Positions 33,902 to 42,906 are shown, counted from the stretch's first letter. The stretch is 64,000 nucleotides of DNA from Kribbella catacumbae DSM 19601 (GCF_000372465.1 NZ_AQUZ01000007.1:199809-263808), one strand, 5' to 3'. Made by a program: numbers and translations. The notes: generated by a model not told the origin, from the sequence alone.

Positions 33902-35335
33902 ATGCACAGCAGGTTCCGCCGAACTAGTGCGCTCGTAGCTGCCGGTGCCGTCGTGTTCGGAGCGCTGGCGGTTGCCGCCGGCGCCCAGGCCGACGCGCAA
34001 CAGCCACCGCTCGACCAGCTCATCGGTCAGCCGACGCCGGGTCTGACCGCGCTCGGCAAGATCCAGTCCCGCCTCGCAGAAGTTGCCCAGCGCAACGGTC
34101 TGTCCGAGCAGAAACTCCGGGACACCCTCGCCACCGACAAGACCAGCTGGCTCGACTCCGACGGCCGGTTGTTCTTCCGCGAGCCGGTTCTGACCCAGGC
34201 CCAGAAAACTTCCGAGGCCTCAGCTCGCTGGGCGACCGGAGCGGTCGCTGCCGCCGAGGGCCCGGCCTTCGAGCTGCACAGCAAGCCCGGATCGAACCGG
34301 GTCATCTACCTGGACTTCGACGGCCACACCATCACCGGTACGGCGTGGAACGCGGCCAAGGGCGTCGACCCGGTCAACGTCTCGCAGTACGACACCGATG
34401 GGAACCCGGCGAGCTTCAGCACCGCTGAGCAGGACGTCGTCCATGAGGTGTGGGCGCGGGTCGCGGAGGACTACGCCGCCTTCGACGTCGACGTGACGAC
34501 CCAGGAGCCGGCGCAGGACGCGATCAACCGGACGAACTCGGCCGACCTGCAGTACGGAACGCGGGTACTGATCGACCCGGACACCTGGTACCAGTCCGGC
34601 TGTGGCTGCGGCGGTGTCGCCTATATCGGCGTCTACGACAACGCAGGTCAGCACGACTACTACCAGCCCGCGCTGGTGTTCACCCGTGGCGTCGGTACCG
34701 GCGCCAAGAACCTCGCCGAGGCTGCCTCGCACGAAGCCGGCCACAACGTCGGCCTCGGCCACGACGGCACCGCATCCGTCGGGTACTACCAAGGGCACGG
34801 TTCGTGGGCGCCGATCATGGGTGTCGGCTACTACCGGGGGATCAGCCAGTGGAGCAAGGGCGAGTACTCCGGTGCGAACAACTCCGAGGACGACTACTCG
34901 GTCATCGGCACCCACGGCCTGGCACTTCGTACCGACGAGGCGGGTGACACTACTGCCGCAGCGGCCGCGCTCACGGTTGGTACTGCGGCCAACGGCTTCA
35001 TCGCCGCTGAGGCGGACACGGATGTGTACCGCGTGGATGTCAGCGCTGCCGGCAACTACACCGCCACCGCGAATGCAGCGGCGATAGGGGGCAACCTCGA
35101 CGTCAAGCTCGACCTGCTCAATTCGGCAGGCACGGTCGTCGCCACAGCCGACCCAGCCTCCGGCCAGTCAGACGCCGGCACCCCCACCGGCCTGAGCGCC
35201 ACCGTCACCAGCAACCTCCAGCCAGGCACCTACTACCTCCGAATCGACAACACCGGCTACGCAAACCCCCTAGACACCGGCTACTCCACCTACGGCAGCC
35301 GAGGCGGCTACACCCTCACCATCAACCCGTCATGA
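33902..35335 (+). CDS. Secreted metzincin-like protease, second tandem copy
   Basis: The 477-residue paralogue has the same signal peptide opening (MHSRFRRT), pro-region, zinc site HEAGHNVGLGH (His277, 281, 287), Met-turn and PPC-like C-terminal domain. The ribosome site and first 34 nt of both genes are nearly identical (gaggaccccag versus gaggattccag before ATG), so the duplication included the leader end. The main divergence is in the pro-region and the C-terminal domain. A different target or pH range is possible. Confidence 0.9.
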   Translation: MHSRFRRTSALVAAGAVVFGALAVAAGAQADAQQPPLDQLIGQPTPGLTALGKIQSRLAEVAQRNGLSEQKLRDTLATDKTSWLDSDGRLFFREPVLTQAQKTSEASARWATGAVAAAEGPAFELHSKPGSNRVIYLDFDGHTITGTAWNAAKGVDPVNVSQYDTDGNPASFSTAEQDVVHEVWARVAEDYAAFDVDVTTQEPAQDAINRTNSADLQYGTRVLIDPDTWYQSGCGCGGVAYIGVYDNAGQHDYYQPALVFTRGVGTGAKNLAEAASHEAGHNVGLGHDGTASVGYYQGHGSWAPIMGVGYYRGISQWSKGEYSGANNSEDDYSVIGTHGLALRTDEAGDTTAAAAALTVGTAANGFIAAEADTDVYRVDVSAAGNYTATANAAAIGGNLDVKLDLLNSAGTVVATADPASGQSDAGTPTGLSATVTSNLQPGTYYLRIDNTGYANPLDTGYSTYGSRGGYTLTINPS

Positions 35336-35340
35336 CCCCG

Positions 35341-35373
35341 GCGGTTGGTCACCCTCCGCGTGTGACCAACCGC
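35341..35373 (+). terminator. Terminator after the second protease
   Basis: GCGGTTGGTCAC at 35341-35352 pairs perfectly with 35362-35373 over a 9-nt loop, followed by ggtcttc. It lies 5 bp after the stop and between convergent genes. Confidence 0.65.
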
Positions 35374-35403
35374 GGTCTTCAACGCTCGCGTTTCCACCGG
35401 TGT

Positions 35404-36018
35404 CTATCGGTGGGCTGCGTCAACGCCATGATTGGTGAGGAGCGCGAGCAGGGTGTCGTGGCCTTGAGTCAGCTCCCACTGCTCGGCCGCGAGTCCAGCG
35501 TTTCTTGCGGCCGCGACGTTGGCGGCCACGTCGTCGATGAACAGGATCGTGGACGGGGCGGCCGCGATCCGTCGCGCGGCTTCGGTGAAGAAGGCCGGGT
35601 CCGGCTTGGCGACACCGAGATCGTAGGAATAGCAGCTGACGTCGAAGATGGCGTCGTACCCGAGAGCCGTGCGCATATGCCCGCCCCGGTACTTCTCCTG
35701 GTTCGTGCCGAGGTGCACGCCGTAGCCATTTCGCCGGAGTATCTCGACGATCGCAAAGGACTCTTCGCTGCGGACAATGCGGTGCCACACGTCCTGATAG
35801 ACAACCTCGACAGGCGTCCCGACGCCGTACTCCACGAGCGTGGCTGCCAGCAAGGGCAGATAGTCGTCCTGTCCCGCCAGTGCTGGCAGCTCATCCTTCC
35901 AAGTCTGGTGAAGGAACTCTCTCGCTCGTTCACCGAGATGAGGTTCCATCGCGGCGTACCAGCCACCGGGAAGGTCTTGCAGCACGCCATCAGCGTCAAA
36001 CAGAACATGCCGGATCAC
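35404..36018 (-). CDS. HAD-superfamily hydrolase
   Basis: The 204-residue protein has motif I FDADGVL (Asp7, Asp9), Thr/Asn in LGTNQEKYRGG, Lys in VAKPDPAFF, and motif IV FIDDVAANV, with a helical cap between. It resembles small phosphatases that act on sugar or nucleotide phosphates. It lies 37 bp after the helix-turn-helix gene on the same strand, so it may share its transcript. Substrate unknown. Confidence 0.87.
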   Translation of the reverse strand: MIRHVLFDADGVLQDLPGGWYAAMEPHLGERAREFLHQTWKDELPALAGQDDYLPLLAATLVEYGVGTPVEVVYQDVWHRIVRSEESFAIVEILRRNGYGVHLGTNQEKYRGGHMRTALGYDAIFDVSCYSYDLGVAKPDPAFFTEAARRIAAAPSTILFIDDVAANVAAARNAGLAAEQWELTQGHDTLLALLTNHGVDAAHR

Positions 36019-36055
36019 CGAGGCACCACCTGCCGCTCACGTCGATAGCTACCGG

Positions 36056-36733
36056 TCACGGGTTCATAGTCTCGCCCCTGGCCAGGCCAAGGGTCGCGAT
36101 GAGGTCTTCGTGGAGTTCGAACCACACGGTGTGGCAGGAGTCGGCGCCTGTTCGGTCCACCCAGGCACCGTCTCCCGCCCGCACTCGATCCAGTGCTGCT
36201 GCGAACCGGTCGTCATACCCGCGGAAGCGATCGAGGACGGCGCCGATCCGCTCGGACACCGCACTCAGCGCCTGGTCCAGTGCGCCTAGTTCCTCGATGA
36301 CACGGCGATCCCATTGCGGGTCGTTGTGGTCATTGAAGGCCATCGAATCGGCGGCTGTCGGTCTGATCTGCCAGTCGGTAGTGGTCTGCTGCAACCGCTC
36401 GTTGAGTGGCAGGAACTCCGTGTAGATCTCACGAAGCACCTCGCGGCCAGCCGCCCGATCGAGCTCAACCGCGAGCTGCCGCTCGTTCTCCGCACGTCCG
36501 GCATCCGTAAGCGACCAACCTCCCAACCCGGCGAACTCGCTCCAGGTGATCCAGCCATAGGCCTGACAGTCGAGCAACAGCTCCGCCGTCACCGCCCGAT
36601 CAAGAGCGAACCTCCTGGCAACCGCCAGCTCATCAGCAACCCCCTTGAGCCGAACAGCGTGCAGCACCAACAACTCCGCCGCGGAACTCCTCGTCACAGA
36701 ACCAGCCCTTCTGTTGGTGGAGGCCGCGGTCAC
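36056..36733 (-). CDS. Winged-helix-like protein associated with the PEP-binding enzyme
   Basis: The 225-residue protein starts with a two-helix DNA-binding-like unit (about 18-90: AAELLVLHAVRLKGVADELA, then AELLLDCQAYGWITW, LTDAGRAENERQL), which resembles a MarR/PadR-type winged helix. The C-terminal 130 residues are helical and acidic (NDHNDPQWDRRVIEELGALD). I recall similar proteins next to PEP/pyruvate-binding enzymes in actinomycetes. Here it lies with a second DNA-binding-like gene, divergent from such an enzyme, so it probably regulates it. Confidence 0.7.
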   Translation of the reverse strand: MTAASTNRRAGSVTRSSAAELLVLHAVRLKGVADELAVARRFALDRAVTAELLLDCQAYGWITWSEFAGLGGWSLTDAGRAENERQLAVELDRAAGREVLREIYTEFLPLNERLQQTTTDWQIRPTAADSMAFNDHNDPQWDRRVIEELGALDQALSAVSERIGAVLDRFRGYDDRFAAALDRVRAGDGAWVDRTGADSCHTVWFELHEDLIATLGLARGETMNP

Positions 36734-36764
36734 CGTGCCAGTCCTTCCAGGGGTGAGTGCTCGG

Positions 36765-37217
36765 TCATGGTGCTAGGTCATCCGTGGGGCGGCTTGCTCG
36801 GGTGGTGAGGCGGTCGAGGCGTTGCTGGCAGGCTTGTGGGGAGTTCAGCCCGAGGGCGGTGGCCATCTGAGCCCACGTGAGTCCGATTCCACGCGCGGCG
36901 AACAGCAGCCCGGTCTCGAGTTGATCGATCTCGGCCCGCGCGGCCGGTAGCAGCTGTAGCGCCGCCACCACCGCGTCGGTCAGCTCCTGGTCAGTGTCCG
37001 CCCCACCGAAGGCCGCCGACCTGGACCGCCACAGAAAGAACTGGATCAGATCGACCGCGGACGGCGGCATAGAACCAAGCTGCCAGGGCCGCTGCTCAAG
37101 CCGCTCAGCCCCAGCCGCCAGCAACCACTCCCGAGCCTCCCGCTCCCGCTGCGCCTGAGCCTGGTCGCTGGCGGGCTCACCCGCACTGTCATTGCGTTGC
37201 ACCCCAAAACAGTCCAT
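36765..37217 (-). CDS. Helix-turn-helix DNA-binding protein
   Basis: The start is uncertain: tandem ATGs at 37220 and 37217 lie inside the 29-bp dyad, and GTG 37202 is also possible. From 37217 the product has 150 residues. The C-terminal half reads GLLFAARGIGLTWAQMATAL-GLNSPQACQQRLDRL, a likely helix-turn-helix with recognition helix SPQACQQRL. The N-terminal half is charged and helical. It is the first gene of a minus-strand group and is divergent from the PEP/pyruvate-binding enzyme. Confidence 0.7.
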   Translation of the reverse strand: MDCFGVQRNDSAGEPASDQAQAQREREAREWLLAAGAERLEQRPWQLGSMPPSAVDLIQFFLWRSRSAAFGGADTDQELTDAVVAALQLLPAARAEIDQLETGLLFAARGIGLTWAQMATALGLNSPQACQQRLDRLTTRASRPTDDLAP

Positions 37218-37219
37218 CA

Positions 37220-37248
37220 TCAACAAACCGTTGTCAACATTCTGTTGA
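37220..37248. promoter_or_regulatory. Nested 29-bp dyad between divergent genes
   Basis: TCAACA-N4-GTTGTCAAC-N4-TGTTGA is fully symmetric about 37234. It covers the start of the helix-turn-helix gene and lies 137 bp upstream of the PEP-binding enzyme. A TGTCAA/TTGACA hexamer inside may be a -35 element for the minus strand. Confidence 0.65.
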
Positions 37249-37384
37249 AGAGCGCGAAGTGCCCCACGCACCTGTTGGGCGAGGCGTGGCTCGTGGCAGC
37301 CGACGCGGTCGCAGTCTCGCCTGGAGCCAATGCACATCCCGCCCGTAGCGACACACCCACCTGCGGCCTTGAAGGAGAAGCTCG

Positions 37385-38746
37385 ATGATCATCCGTCTCG
37401 CCGAGGCCACGCAGGAAAGCGCCGGCGCCAAGGCCGCGGTCCTCGGCCGCCTCATTCGAGCGGGATTCCCGGTCCCACCGGGCTTCGTGATCCCCGTCGA
37501 TGCCTACCGAGCTGTCACTGCTCACCTCGACCTCGCCCACGCACTGTCCAGCCAAGACCCAGACGAGGCCCGCCACCTGGTCGAGTCCCAGCCAGTTCCT
37601 CCGTGGTTGCTCGACGAACTGGCCGCTGCGCTGGCAGATCTGGGCGACCACCCGGTCGCAGTACGGTCGTCAGCCACAACGGAGGACACCCCGAACACCT
37701 CAGCAGCAGGTCAACACGACAGCTTCCTGGGTATCCACGGCCTCCCCGCTGTCACTGACAAGGTCCAGACAATCTGGGGATCCCTGTGGAGCCAACGCGC
37801 CACCACCTACCGCCAAACCCAGTCAGCCATCCACAGCAATATCCACCCTGCCGCCAACCCGGGGATTGCGCCCCACGCGTCGTCCACCAACCCGGGGATT
37901 GCGGTGATCGTTCAGCGCCATTTGGACGCTGAGGTTGCCGGAGTGCTCTTCACCGCCGACTCCCGGACTGTCGGCGGCGCCTCGGTGATAGAAGCCTCGT
38001 GGGGACTCGGTGAGAGCGTTGTTCAGGGCTTGGTGACACCTGACACCTACACCCTGACGTCGCCCGCACCCCACTCACTCACCCGCAGGCTCGGCACCAA
38101 ACTCACCCGAAGAGATCGCAACCTCACGGTGCAGGGAAACGGCAGACCCTCCGCGCTGGAAACTGACAGCCCCACCACGGCCGCTGTCGAAGTCGTCGCG
38201 AGCGAGGTGCCGCGCGTCCAGCGGGAGCAGTTTTGTCTTAGTGACGGGCAAGTCCACCGAGTCATGCAGTTGGGGCAGGACGTTGCCGAGCAGCTTGGCG
38301 GGCCGCAAGATCTTGAGTTTGCCTTGGAGAACGATCGTGTCTGGCTACTCCAATCGCGCCCGATCACAGCTCCCCTTGAGAGCGCCGACCTGAGCCAGTC
38401 CGCAGTGACGAGCGAGCCAGCGGTACTGCGGGGTGTGGGTGGGAGTCCTGGGACTGCTTCCGGGCCGGTGCGGTTGGTGGAAAGGGTTGAGGACTTCGGG
38501 CGGGTTGAGCGGGGCGACATCTTGGTCTGTCGGTTTACCGATCCTGCGTGGACTCCTTTGTTCGGGTTGGTTGCGGGCGTGGTTACGGAGGTGGGTGGCA
38601 GCTTGTCCCATGCCGCGATCGTCGCCCGTGAGCACCGGATACCTGCCGTGCTTGGCGTTCCTGGCGTGATGAGCGCTCTGGAGAACGGGCAGCAGATCAC
38701 GATCGTTGGGAACACCGGCCAGGTCCATCGGAAGGAAACTCGTTAG
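37385..38746 (+). CDS. Short PEP/pyruvate-binding phosphotransferase
   Basis: A GGAGAAG ribosome site precedes ATG 37385. The 453-residue protein has the PPDK/PEP-synthase ATP-grasp region (about 1-325: AVRSSATTEDTPNTSAAGQHDSF, HLDAEVAGVLFTAD, EFALENDRVWLLQSRP) joined directly to the phosphohistidine swivel domain (about 345-450: GGSLSHAAIVARE with His409). A PEP/pyruvate TIM barrel or rifamycin-binding domain is absent. Thus it could phosphorylate a small molecule via His409, as rifampin phosphotransferase does, but with an unknown acceptor site. An 11-residue repeat expands the ATP-grasp part. Confidence 0.85.
   Translation: MIIRLAEATQESAGAKAAVLGRLIRAGFPVPPGFVIPVDAYRAVTAHLDLAHALSSQDPDEARHLVESQPVPPWLLDELAAALADLGDHPVAVRSSATTEDTPNTSAAGQHDSFLGIHGLPAVTDKVQTIWGSLWSQRATTYRQTQSAIHSNIHPAANPGIAPHASSTNPGIAVIVQRHLDAEVAGVLFTADSRTVGGASVIEASWGLGESVVQGLVTPDTYTLTSPAPHSLTRRLGTKLTRRDRNLTVQGNGRPSALETDSPTTAAVEVVASEVPRVQREQFCLSDGQVHRVMQLGQDVAEQLGGPQDLEFALENDRVWLLQSRPITAPLESADLSQSAVTSEPAVLRGVGGSPGTASGPVRLVERVEDFGRVERGDILVCRFTDPAWTPLFGLVAGVVTEVGGSLSHAAIVAREHRIPAVLGVPGVMSALENGQQITIVGNTGQVHRKETR
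37854..37903 (+). repeat. 17-bp direct repeat with 33-bp period inside the PEP-binding gene
   Basis: CCAACCCGGGGATTGCG occurs at 37854 and 37887. The 33-nt period keeps frame and encodes NPGIAPHASST followed by NPGIA, between the lead helix and the strand VIVQRHLDAEVAG. The copies are identical, so the expansion is probably recent. Confidence 0.75.
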
Positions 38747-39834
38747 CGCGAGCCAGTGCCGGTCTCTCTTGCGGTGCCAGCGGCAGTGGCGGACGGAATG
38801 GTTCTGGGCGGCGTGGCTGGAGCGGCCGGAAGGCGAGCGGCTGGAGGGCGAGTGGCTGGAGGGGTGACTCCGGCCAGGGCGTGGTGCAGGGCGGAATGAG
38901 GTGAGTCGGCTGGAGTGGAGACCTGAGCCGGCCTGGACGCCGGCGGGACGGTGGCTTGAGAGATGGGGCCTGGCGGTGCGGGCAACGCTGGTGGGTTGAG
39001 GTTGATTCGGGTCGGGCGTGGGGTTGGGGTGTAGCGGCACTCAGCAGTGGTTAGTTCTTGGTGGAGCGAGGTCAGGAGCCGGGTGCCGGCGGCGTGGGAG
39101 CGAGAGGTGGCGAAGCCTCGGGGGAAGGGTTCGTAGAGCTCCAGACCTCTGAAGGAACTGCGGAGAGCCTGTTCCAGCTGAAGCCGAATGGCTGGGGACT
39201 GATCGGGCGGGGCGAGGTGAGGCAGTCGGCTGGAGTCGTAGATGCGGGCTACTGCCTGGTGCCATTGGCCTTCGGCGGTTTGGCGGTTCAGTAGGTGCAG
39301 CGTCTCGCCCGCCGGTGCCCCGGCCTGGCGGTCGAGGTCGGCGGTGAAGAGGCGGACGGCCGGGACGAACGCGGCGTACGACGGTTCGCTGCGGACTTCG
39401 GTGATGCCGGGGGCAACCTTTTCGATCCCGAGCTCGTGGATGTAGTCGTTCAAGTGGTCGTGGGCCCACAACTCGGCGACGCCTTCCTCCAGAGCTCGGC
39501 TGCCGGGGAGCTTGAAGGCAGCACGGGCCGCCTCCTGACTGGCACCCACCGGGCCGAGGAAATGGGACTGTTCGTGCAGCAGCGTCACCAAAGCCTCGCG
39601 GTAGCGGATCAGCTCGGCATCGGTGCGTGGCTCACCGCCACGGTCATAGAGATCCCGCAGCGGCTCGAGGATGCAGGCGCGGTCGAGATGCAGCGTGCCG
39701 TCCCAGTGCGCCAGACCGAGAATCCCTTCACCGGCTTCGACGATTTCGCCGCTCCAGGCCGTCTGGTCCGCCCCACTGATCCGCAGCGCCGCCCAGGCGT
39801 GCTGCTCGAGCAGACCCTCGCGTGAGGTGATCAC
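38743..39834 (-). CDS. Zincin-like protein with HEQSH motif and proline-rich tail
   Basis: I do not recognise a named family. The 363-residue protein has HEQSH (His87, Glu88, His91) in a helix, and 25-30 residues later the helix LEEGVAELWAHD (Glu116, 117 and 121), the layout of gluzincin-type metallopeptidases. The region to about residue 275 is folded looking; residues 280-363 are Pro/Ala/Thr rich and probably disordered. No signal peptide is present, so it should act inside the cell. Its ATG overlaps the stop of a 50-residue gene by 4 bp; its stop overlaps that of the PEP-binding gene. Confidence 0.7.
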   Translation of the reverse strand: MITSREGLLEQHAWAALRISGADQTAWSGEIVEAGEGILGLAHWDGTLHLDRACILEPLRDLYDRGGEPRTDAELIRYREALVTLLHEQSHFLGPVGASQEAARAAFKLPGSRALEEGVAELWAHDHLNDYIHELGIEKVAPGITEVRSEPSYAAFVPAVRLFTADLDRQAGAPAGETLHLLNRQTAEGQWHQAVARIYDSSRLPHLAPPDQSPAIRLQLEQALRSSFRGLELYEPFPRGFATSRSHAAGTRLLTSLHQELTTAECRYTPTPRPTRINLNPPALPAPPGPISQATVPPASRPAQVSTPADSPHSALHHALAGVTPPATRPPAARLPAAPATPPRTIPSATAAGTARETGTGSR

Positions 39835-39983
39835 GGCTGGAGCGCCACGGCCAGGCGGACGAGTGAGTCCGCGGATCGGCTCAGGTTGGCCTGCTCACGT
39901 GGATCCTCGCAGGCTTCCGCGCGCCGGCGCAGGTCGGCGATCAGCAGTTGGGTGCGGGCGTAGCGATCTTCAGTGGATTCCAT
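39831..39983 (-). CDS. 50-residue protein coupled to the HEQSH gene
   Basis: ATG 39983 is preceded by GGGAGG at good spacing. The product MESTEDRYARTQLLIADLRR... is wholly helical looking, with the acidic/basic pattern of a short coiled or two-helix protein (RRAEACEDPREQANLSRSAD). The stop overlaps the next ATG as ATGA, so the two are translated together. It could be a partner or inhibitor of the zincin-like protein. The overlap and ribosome site support it as a true gene. Confidence 0.65.
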   Translation of the reverse strand: MESTEDRYARTQLLIADLRRRAEACEDPREQANLSRSADSLVRLAVALQP

Positions 39984-40071
39984 GGCTGTCCTCCCGGGAG
40001 TTGGTCTCACCGGAGAACATATGGAGATTCGGCGTTGTCCCAGCCGCGGATTTCTCAGCTGTGGATAACCC

Positions 40072-40926
40072 TCAGAAAAGCGTCGGCGGCTCGGCCGGTA
40101 CCGGCTCGGGCAGCGGGTCGAGCTCAGGCACTCGCGAGCGGACATCGTCGTAGAAGCGCCGGGCGAGCGCGAGCGACTCGACGTTGTCAGGTGTGTGCAG
40201 GAAGACGGTCGGCGACCTCCCTTCCGACAGCCACGAGGCGGTCTGGTCCGCGAGGTACTGCCAGCCTTCGATCGTGACGGCGACGTCATCCCGCCCGATG
40301 TAGCGCACGATCGGGTACTGCGTGAGTGCTCGCGTTCGCCGAGGCAGCCGTGGCTTGTTCATCCAGGCTTCGCGCTCGCCGTAGCTGGTGGCCGCGGTCT
40401 GGAACAACGTCACGGTGTCGAAAGGCACCCACTCGGCGCCGACCCGGCCGAGGATCTGTTCAAGCTGCTGAGCCACTCGCTCCTGCTCGAAGAACGCCGG
40501 ATGCCGTACTTCGACCGCATAGCGAAAGGCCGACGGTGCTCGATGGAGGAAGCCAGCGAGGGAGCCCAACTCGGATGGCGAGAAGGAGGCCGGTAGCTGG
40601 ATCCACAGAGCGTGCGCCCGTGGTCCGAGCGGTTCCATTGCGGTCAGGAATGCGTGCAGTTCCTTGTCGGCGGCGTCATGCAGACGAAGGTCATGCGTGA
40701 TCACCTTGGGGAGTTTCAGCACGAAGCGAAAGTCGGGCGAGACCTGCGAAGCCCACATCTCAACGGTCGCGCGCGCTGGAGTCGCGTAGAAAGTGGTGTT
40801 GCCCTCGACCGCGGTGCACCACGTCGCATAGGCCTCCAGCCGTTCGGAGGCAGGCAGCGGATGGGGCAGGAACCGGCCGTTCCAGGGCGCGTGCGTCCAC
40901 ATCGCGCATCCCACGTGCAGCCGCAT
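40072..40926 (-). CDS. DUF72 family protein
   Basis: The 284-residue protein is a DUF72 TIM-barrel-like member: VGCAMWTHAPWNGRFLP at the start, YATWCTAVEGNTTFYATP, FVLKLPKVITHD, ALWIQLPASF and YAVEVRHPAFF. The family is widespread and its biochemical role is unsettled. The C-terminal VFLHTPDNVESLALARRF is also typical. It lies downstream of ino1 on the same strand but after a terminator, so it may have its own promoter. Confidence 0.88.
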   Translation of the reverse strand: MRLHVGCAMWTHAPWNGRFLPHPLPASERLEAYATWCTAVEGNTTFYATPARATVEMWASQVSPDFRFVLKLPKVITHDLRLHDAADKELHAFLTAMEPLGPRAHALWIQLPASFSPSELGSLAGFLHRAPSAFRYAVEVRHPAFFEQERVAQQLEQILGRVGAEWVPFDTVTLFQTAATSYGEREAWMNKPRLPRRTRALTQYPIVRYIGRDDVAVTIEGWQYLADQTASWLSEGRSPTVFLHTPDNVESLALARRFYDDVRSRVPELDPLPEPVPAEPPTLF

Positions 40927-40963
40927 GACGATGAACGCTACCGAACCACCCCGACAAAGAGCG

Positions 40964-40992
40964 GGGCCCCGTGACGGATCGCCACGGGGCCC
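40964..40992 (-). terminator. Intrinsic terminator of ino1
   Basis: GGGCCCCGTG at 40964-40973 pairs perfectly with 40983-40992 over a 9-nt loop. In the minus direction it is followed by gctctttgtc. It lies 20 bp after the ino1 stop (41012). Confidence 0.7.
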
Positions 40993-41011
40993 GCAGTACC
41001 GGAGTACCGGG

Positions 41012-42091
41012 TCAGCGCTCGACCTCGCCCTTGATGAACTTCTCCACCAGGTCGCGGCAGACGTCGTCGGCGTACTGCTCCGGCGGCGACTTCATAAAGT
41101 ACGACGACGCGGACAGGATCGGGCCGCCGATGCCGCGGTCCTTGGCGATCTTCACGGCGCGGATCGCGTCGATGATGATGCCGGCCGAGTTCGGCGAGTC
41201 CCAGACCTCGAGCTTGTACTCCAGCGACAGCGGTACGTCGCCGAAGTTGCGGCCCTCGAGCCGGATGAAGGCCCACTTGCGGTCGTCCAGCCAGGCCACG
41301 TAGTCCGACGGGCCGATGTGCACGTTGCGCGGGTCGATGTCGTCGACCAGCTGCGAGGTGACGGACTGGGTCTTGCTGATCTTCTTGGACTCCAGCCGGT
41401 CGCGCTCCAGCATGTTCTTGAAGTCCATGTTGCCGCCGACGTTCAGCTGGTAGGTCCGGTCGACGGTGACGCCGCGGTCCTCGAACAGCTTGGCCAGCAC
41501 GCGGTGCGTGATGGTGGCGCCGATCTGCGACTTGATGTCGTCGCCGACGATCGGTACGCCGGCCGCGGTGAACTTGTCGGCCCACTCCTTGGTACCGGCG
41601 ATGAACACGGGCAGCGCGTTGACGAAGGCGACGTTCGCGTCGATCGCGCACTGGGCGTAGAACTTCGCGGCCTGCTCCGACCCGACGGGCAGGTAGCAGA
41701 CGAGGACGTCGACCTGCGCCTCACGCAGCGCGGCGACGACATCGACCGGCGACGCGTCGGACTCGGTGATGGTCTCGCGGTAGTACTTGCCCAGACCGTC
41801 CAGCGTGTGACCGCGCTGCACGGTGACGCCACTCGGCGGCACGTCGCAGATCTTGATCGTGTTGTTCTCGCTGGCGCCGATCGCGTCGGCGAGATCGAGA
41901 CCGACCTTCTTGCCGTCCACGTCGAAAGCGGCGACGAACTCGACGTCGCGAACGTGGTACTCGCCGAACTGGACGTGCATCAGACCGGGGACGCGCTCGT
42001 CGGGCTTCGCGTCGCGGTAGTAGTGCACGCCCTGGACGAGCGAGCTGGCGCAGTTGCCGACACCGACGATCGCTACGCGGATCGAAGTCAT
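41012..42091 (-). CDS. ino1: Inositol-3-phosphate synthase
   Basis: The 359-residue protein is the short bacterial myo-inositol-1-phosphate synthase: Rossmann [12 protein letters not shown] at the N-terminus, [38 protein letters not shown] and [11 protein letters not shown], all conserved in actinobacteria. It makes inositol-1-phosphate from glucose-6-phosphate with NAD, feeding phosphatidylinositol and mycothiol. It is 10 bp downstream of a PadR gene on the same strand, as in Mycobacterium tuberculosis Rv0047c-Rv0046c. Confidence 0.96.
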   Translation of the reverse strand: MTSIRVAIVGVGNCASSLVQGVHYYRDAKPDERVPGLMHVQFGEYHVRDVEFVAAFDVDGKKVGLDLADAIGASENNTIKICDVPPSGVTVQRGHTLDGLGKYYRETITESDASPVDVVAALREAQVDVLVCYLPVGSEQAAKFYAQCAIDANVAFVNALPVFIAGTKEWADKFTAAGVPIVGDDIKSQIGATITHRVLAKLFEDRGVTVDRTYQLNVGGNMDFKNMLERDRLESKKISKTQSVTSQLVDDIDPRNVHIGPSDYVAWLDDRKWAFIRLEGRNFGDVPLSLEYKLEVWDSPNSAGIIIDAIRAVKIAKDRGIGGPILSASSYFMKSPPEQYADDVCRDLVEKFIKGEVER

Positions 42092-42101
42092 CTGGAACTC
42101 C

Positions 42102-42683
42102 TTAGTTGGGGGGTGAAACAGGCGGGTGTTGCTCTTCAGGGGGCCGCTGCCGGCTGCGTTCGCCGTCGATCAGCTCGTTCAGCCAGCGGACCTCGCGCTC
42201 GGCCGACTCCAGGCCGTGCCGTTGCAGCTCGAGGGTGTACGCGTCGACCCGCTCCGCGGTCCGGCTCATCGCTGCCCGGAAGTTGGCCAGCCGCTCCTCC
42301 ATCCGGGCCCTGCGGCCCTCGAGGATGCGCAGCCGGGTGGCCGGATCGGTCCGGCCGAAGAACGAGAACCGGACGCCGAACGTGTCGTCCTCCCACGCCG
42401 ACGGACCGGCCTCACTCATCGCCTGAGCGAAGTAGTCCTTGCCGTCGGCAGTGATCGTGTAGACGATCTTCGGTCTCCGCCCGGCGTCCGGCGTACCGGC
42501 GTCGGCGGAGATCAGTCCGTTGCGGAGCATCGCCTTCAGACACGGGTAGAGCGACCCGAACGACAGCACGCGTCCCCAGCCGAACTGGGCGTTGACGCGC
42601 TTGCGGAGCTCGTATCCGTGCATCGGCGCTTCGTGCAACAGGCCGAGTACGGCGAGTTCCAGGACCCCGCTGCGGTTTCCCAT
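42102..42683 (-). CDS. PadR-family regulator
   Basis: The 193-residue protein has the PadR winged helix ([20 protein letters not shown], then [13 protein letters not shown] and [14 protein letters not shown]) and a C-terminal helical dimerisation region, ending in a Pro-rich tail. It precedes ino1 and likely autoregulates the pair. A 21-bp dyad and TTTGTCATG direct repeats upstream are candidate sites. Confidence 0.92.
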   Translation of the reverse strand: MGNRSGVLELAVLGLLHEAPMHGYELRKRVNAQFGWGRVLSFGSLYPCLKAMLRNGLISADAGTPDAGRRPKIVYTITADGKDYFAQAMSEAGPSAWEDDTFGVRFSFFGRTDPATRLRILEGRRARMEERLANFRAAMSRTAERVDAYTLELQRHGLESAEREVRWLNELIDGERSRQRPPEEQHPPVSPPN

Positions 42684-42703
42684 GACCCACCTCCCTCGAC
42701 CAT

Positions 42704-42748
42704 TTTGTCATGTGTTTGTCATGACCTGATGTATCGAGTTGATACATC
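42704..42748. promoter_or_regulatory. PadR-ino1 promoter elements
   Basis: TTTGTCATG occurs at 42704 and 42715, one helical turn apart. GATGTATC at 42728-42735 is exactly complementary to 42741-42748 across 5 nt. These lie 20-65 bp upstream of the padR ATG; the latter resembles the dyads bound by PadR proteins. Confidence 0.6.
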
Positions 42749-42906
42749 GCACCGCCACTGTAAGCACCGCGATCGGCTGTGGACAACCCTTAACAAAGGT
42801 GGACTTTGTCAGCTATGTCACGACCCGCTGCGAGAAAACCTGTTACGTCAGGCGCTGATCTGCGTTAAACAGCTGACACAGAGTCGTGGTCCAGGAGCGG
42901 AGGGTC

